Source: Bacillota bacterium | Lineage (GTDB): Bacteria; Bacillota; UBA4882; UBA8346 | Direction of reading: 5' to 3' | DNA length: 64,000 nucleotides | NCBI GenBank assembly: GCA_023435225.1 | Contig: JAEYRX010000080.1 | Span: forward strand, 1-64,000 | In this document: piece by piece, positions 61,802 to 64,000 of the stretch | Layout: the number at the start of each line of letters is the position of its first letter | How positions within the stretch are numbered: position 1 is the stretch's first letter | Made by a program: the position numbers and the translations under genes | Notes under the pieces: model-generated | Told to the model about the DNA's origin: nothing | The model's database searches: none | What the model saw: the letters and a program-made list of their open reading frames with translations, nothing else

Positions 61802-62066
61802 TTGCATTCAAAGTGCAACTATAAATTGCGTTCCCTCCGCAGTTTCACAGCGTTTCATATAAATTGAATTAAATTTCATATAAGCATCATATCCCTAAAG
61901 CTGGATATGATGGGAATTTTTTTAAATTTAATTCAACTTATTACTGCTGTAATAGGATGAAGTAAGTACATATTTAATATTATTTGCATTCGGCTTTTAG
62001 AATACAAATCCAGTTCAAGAATTTACTTCATCCTATATTAAAAGTTGCACTATTTTGAATGCAACT
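61802..62066. repeat. Palindromic element family B, copy 2, inside a longer inverted repeat
   Basis: Outer arms TTGCATTCAAA.GTGCAACT (from 61805) and AGTTGCAC..TTTGAATGCAA (to about 62064) enclose two stems matching the 47373 element: AATTGAATTAAATTT (about 61862-61876) with AAATTTAATTCAACTTA, and AATAGGATGAAGTAA (61951-61965) with TTACTTCATCCTAT (from 62023). Inner hairpins are GCATCATATCC/GGATATGATG and TTTGCATT/AATACAAA. Part of the 61757-62659 gap, which holds no gene. Confidence 0.8.
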
Positions 62067-62068
62067 GA

Positions 62069-62182
62069 GGGATTTTCATAATTAATAAATTTGACATTTG
62101 GATACAATATATTGATAGATGCATCTGGGCTGTTCGCTATATATTGTATCCAAAAATTTGTTGTGGTAATTATGAAATTCCC
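62069..62182. repeat. Palindromic element family A, complete copy
   Basis: Outer arms GGGATTTTCATAATTA (62069-62084) and TAATTATGAAATTCCC (62167-62182) have one mismatch. Inner perfect 16-bp arms TTTGGATACAATATAT (62097-62112) and inverse (62139-62154) enclose GATAGATGCATCTGGG. This is the cleanest copy of the family at 22608 and 33712. Confidence 0.85.
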
Positions 62183-62251
62183 TTAACTTGGTATTAGGTA
62201 AAGTTTGTTAGTACAAAATAGGCTGGGCCTATTTCGCCGGTGAAAATAAAA

Positions 62252-62275
62252 AACGCCTCAGAATTCTGAGACGTT
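62252..62275 (-). terminator. Hairpin, likely minus-strand terminator
   Basis: AACGCCTCAGA and TCTGAGACGTT pair around AATTC symmetry. On the minus strand a T-rich run follows. It lies about 385 bp past the VanZ gene; the stretch 62276-62659 is AT-rich with no gene seen. Confidence 0.55.
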
Positions 62276-62659
62276 AAGAACTAAAAAAACACTCAGAATA
62301 CTTAAAACAACTTATCACCAATAAACCATTGGAAACTTAATGTCCCCAAAGGGTTTATCCGGATATAAAATCGTTGTTTTAAATATTCATTTCCGATTCA
62401 TTCAATTGTTACAATGAAACGGACTAATCAACTCCTTAAACTTTACCCTAGCTATAAAATAACATATTGTGTCAGGTTAGTAAAGATAAAGATTTCAATA
62501 ACCACTGTAAATACGTATTGCATTTTAAACTATATGGTTTATAAGGTGCAATATTCAATAATATTCTCGTAGAGTTCCGGCAACGTACTTTACGAATAGA
62601 CTTTTACAGAAACTTTCGCAGTGATTCGCCTCCCAACAGAACACTAATTTCTGTAAATG

Positions 62660-63121
62660 TTAAGTGGAGAATAAAGCCAACAAAACCAAGATTATAACTA
62701 CTGATAAATTGATAATAATTGCTTTTTTTAGAGGCATTTCACTTTGTCGCTTAGAAAAGGAGTTATATAAACAAAAAACAATAATAATCCCCATAATATT
62801 CGGAATTAAATCCCTTAAGCGACAATGCCCTTCGACAAAGAAAATCTGAGATACTTCAATAAATATAGAGTATATGAAGACTATAACAAAAATTTTCCAA
62901 AAATTTACTTTTACGCCGGATAGATAATGCAAGAAAAGCAAAGCCATTATTCCATAACCGATAATATGGAGCGTATTAATTAATGAAATGGAAATTGCCA
63001 AAGGAGTAATTTTAAAATTCGGTTCGCCTATATGCATCAGGAAGTTACTTTGTAGCGGTGTATAGAGTAAGATAAGTAAAGCATAAATCAGTATCAAAAT
63101 TCCAAGCGCTTTTTTTAACAT
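62660..63121 (-). CDS. VanZ-family membrane protein
   Basis: The product has 153 residues from ATG 63121, with GAGGGAA upstream. Four hydrophobic segments (about 5-22, 45-66, 72-92, 107-122) plus a C-terminal one (about 132-150). The VanZ signature FIYSIFIEVSQIFFVEGHCRLRDLIPNIMGIIIVF is clear. VanZ-like proteins are linked to low-level teicoplanin resistance, but most have unknown roles in the envelope. Single gene. Confidence 0.85.
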   Translation of the reverse strand: MLKKALGILILIYALLILLYTPLQSNFLMHIGEPNFKITPLAISISLINTLHIIGYGIMALLFLHYLSGVKVNFWKIFVIVFIYSIFIEVSQIFFVEGHCRLRDLIPNIMGIIIVFCLYNSFSKRQSEMPLKKAIIINLSVVIILVLLALFST

Positions 63122-63130
63122 ATATTCCCT

Positions 63131-63277
63131 CTAATAATAAATTGAGCCTTTTATTAAAAATTCTATTCTGCTTCCAAGATCAGCGCCAGTGGCGGAGGAG
63201 ATTTCTTCGGCGATAAACCTGGTATTACCCTCCTGGGAAAAGTAGACTACCAGTTTTTTTAAAGTTTTATCATTCAT
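63131..63277 (-). pseudogene. Truncated flavodoxin gene
   Basis: From ATG 63277, with GAGGTAAGC upstream, the frame codes MNDKTLKKLVVYFSQEGNT, then RFIAEEISSATGADL: a flavodoxin N-terminus with its FMN phosphate loop (SQEGNT). Similarity stops after about 32 residues and a stop follows at 63131 (48 residues in all), directly before the VanZ gene. The remaining 100 or so residues of a flavodoxin are missing, so this is a remnant. Confidence 0.75.
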
Positions 63278-63360
63278 AAGCTTACCTCAGAAGGCTGGGT
63301 GGCTATCGCCCACCGGTTTACCTTTGAATAATCATTTTTAAATTTAGATATATTTATTTT

Positions 63361-63440
63361 TAATCCGTGTAAATCCAATAAATCCAAGTAATCCGTGTCT
63401 AAGTGCTATTAGTTAGGCCGTATATTGAGACTTTTTTTAT
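63361..63440. repeat. ACACGGATTAA-type repeat, inverted pair
   Basis: TAATCCGTGTAAATCCAATA and GTAATCCGTGTCTAAG are followed by GACACGGATTAACAC in the opposite orientation. Same family as at 60712. Confidence 0.65.
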
Positions 63441-63472
63441 TTGACACGGATTAACACATTTGTCAGAGGCGC

Positions 63473-64000
63473 TCATTCTATCAATAAAATCGCCATTCGG
63501 TTTATTTCCGCCGGATTATCGGTAACCACATTAATCGCTAACCCGGCATTTCGAGCGGTACTATACACATCCACGGCAAAACTCTCCGGACTGGGCCTGG
63601 AATTTTTCTTATCCCTGCAATCGGTCCTATTTCCCGAACAGTCTTTGCAGATTGAACAACATGTCTGATTCATCAAGAACGCTTTGCAATGTCCCTGTAA
63701 AAAAATCTCCCGTTCGATTTGCAATAGTTTACCGGTCATCTCTCTTGACCAGGCGACCGGATAAGCATTTTTGTCGGCCATTTTATTCAACTTAATTATC
63801 AGACCGCTTTCATATTCTTGAAAAAATTGACGGCAATCTTCTACTGACGGAGTGTTGGGAGGACAAGTACTTTTTCCATAATCGTTGCATCCAAAAAGAC
63901 ACTTCACTCTAACCCAATGAGCGACAATAATTTCTTTAGGATTAATCCAACGGTAATCGGAAAAACCCTGTTTCCTGATAATCGATTCGATCTTTTCCTT
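63473..64000 (-). CDS. DUF2284 metal-binding protein (5' end outside window)
   Basis: The frame is open to the window edge in phase (EKIESIIRKQGFSDYRWINPKEIIVAHWVRVKC before the internal Val), so the true start lies beyond 64000 and an internal GTG near 63907 is not the start. Cysteine pattern: CLFGCNDYGKSTCPPNTPSVEDCRQFF, then HCKAFLMNQTCCSICKDCSGNRTDCRDKKNSRPSPESFAVDVY, matching DUF2284, a predicted Fe-S or metal-binding family of anaerobes. The end AGLAINVVTDNPAEINRMAILLIE is also typical. At least 175 residues. Function unknown. Confidence 0.85.
   Translation of the reverse strand, partial: KEKIESIIRKQGFSDYRWINPKEIIVAHWVRVKCLFGCNDYGKSTCPPNTPSVEDCRQFFQEYESGLIIKLNKMADKNAYPVAWSREMTGKLLQIEREIFLQGHCKAFLMNQTCCSICKDCSGNRTDCRDKKNSRPSPESFAVDVYSTARNAGLAINVVTDNPAEINRMAILLIE

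Overview
The window looks like a low- to mid-GC chromosome segment from a Bacillota (Firmicutes) bacterium of clostridial or Limnochordia-like type. The reasons are strong AGGAGG ribosome-binding sites, TTG and GTG starts, an SLH-domain surface protein, a phosphotransbutyrylase plus butyrate kinase pair, a clostridial-type anaerobic glycerol-3-phosphate operon, DUF6809 and VanZ proteins, and many Rho-independent terminators. No taxonomic search was possible, so this is inference.

Layout. 1-7.1 kb: the edge of a C45/AAT-type Ntn-hydrolase gene, a small HU-like DNA-binding protein beside a cluster of perfect palindromes, and a tightly coupled glycerol operon (glycerol kinase, a GlpA-like dehydrogenase with a [2Fe-2S] tail, a second flavoprotein, DUF1667). 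8-19 kb: signalling and energy genes. These are a MASE1 histidine kinase with its LuxR-type regulator, a chemoreceptor between two paralogous solute-binding proteins, two CheX-like proteins, and ptb/buk for ATP formation from an acyl-CoA. 19-46 kb: a hybrid kinase, an SLH protein, a DUF2339/DUF3999 pair, several regulators and enzymes, an AraC/UvrA-like resistance-type pair, a 1034-residue LamG/FN3 surface protein, and a dCache chemoreceptor. 47-50 kb: a second AraC-GyrI regulator with an MFS exporter.

50-57 kb is the most accessory-looking part. It holds a VapBC-type toxin-antitoxin pair, a TOTE-type primase-helicase, an AbiJ-like gene whose 3' end has been replaced by an interspersed repeat, an AT-rich three-gene cassette ending in a HEPN-like protein with its own promoter and terminator, two small HTH regulators and a degenerate tRNA. 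This reads as a decaying defence island; the three-gene cassette is the best candidate for an undescribed system. 57-64 kb is rich in fragments: a DUF6809 remnant, a truncated flavodoxin, and an EamA transporter with a disturbed 5' end behind a structured leader. Intact DUF817, methyltransferase, VanZ and DUF2284 genes lie among them.

A second theme is the abundance of intergenic nested palindromes of about 80-270 bp. At least two families recur within the window (one with a conserved GATAGAT..ATCTGGG loop, one with GTTGAATT/AATTCAAC and GGATGAAG/CTTCATCC stems). One copy carries a second palindrome inside it. Several of these elements supply or overlap the ends of neighbouring ORFs, which decided a number of start-site choices below.
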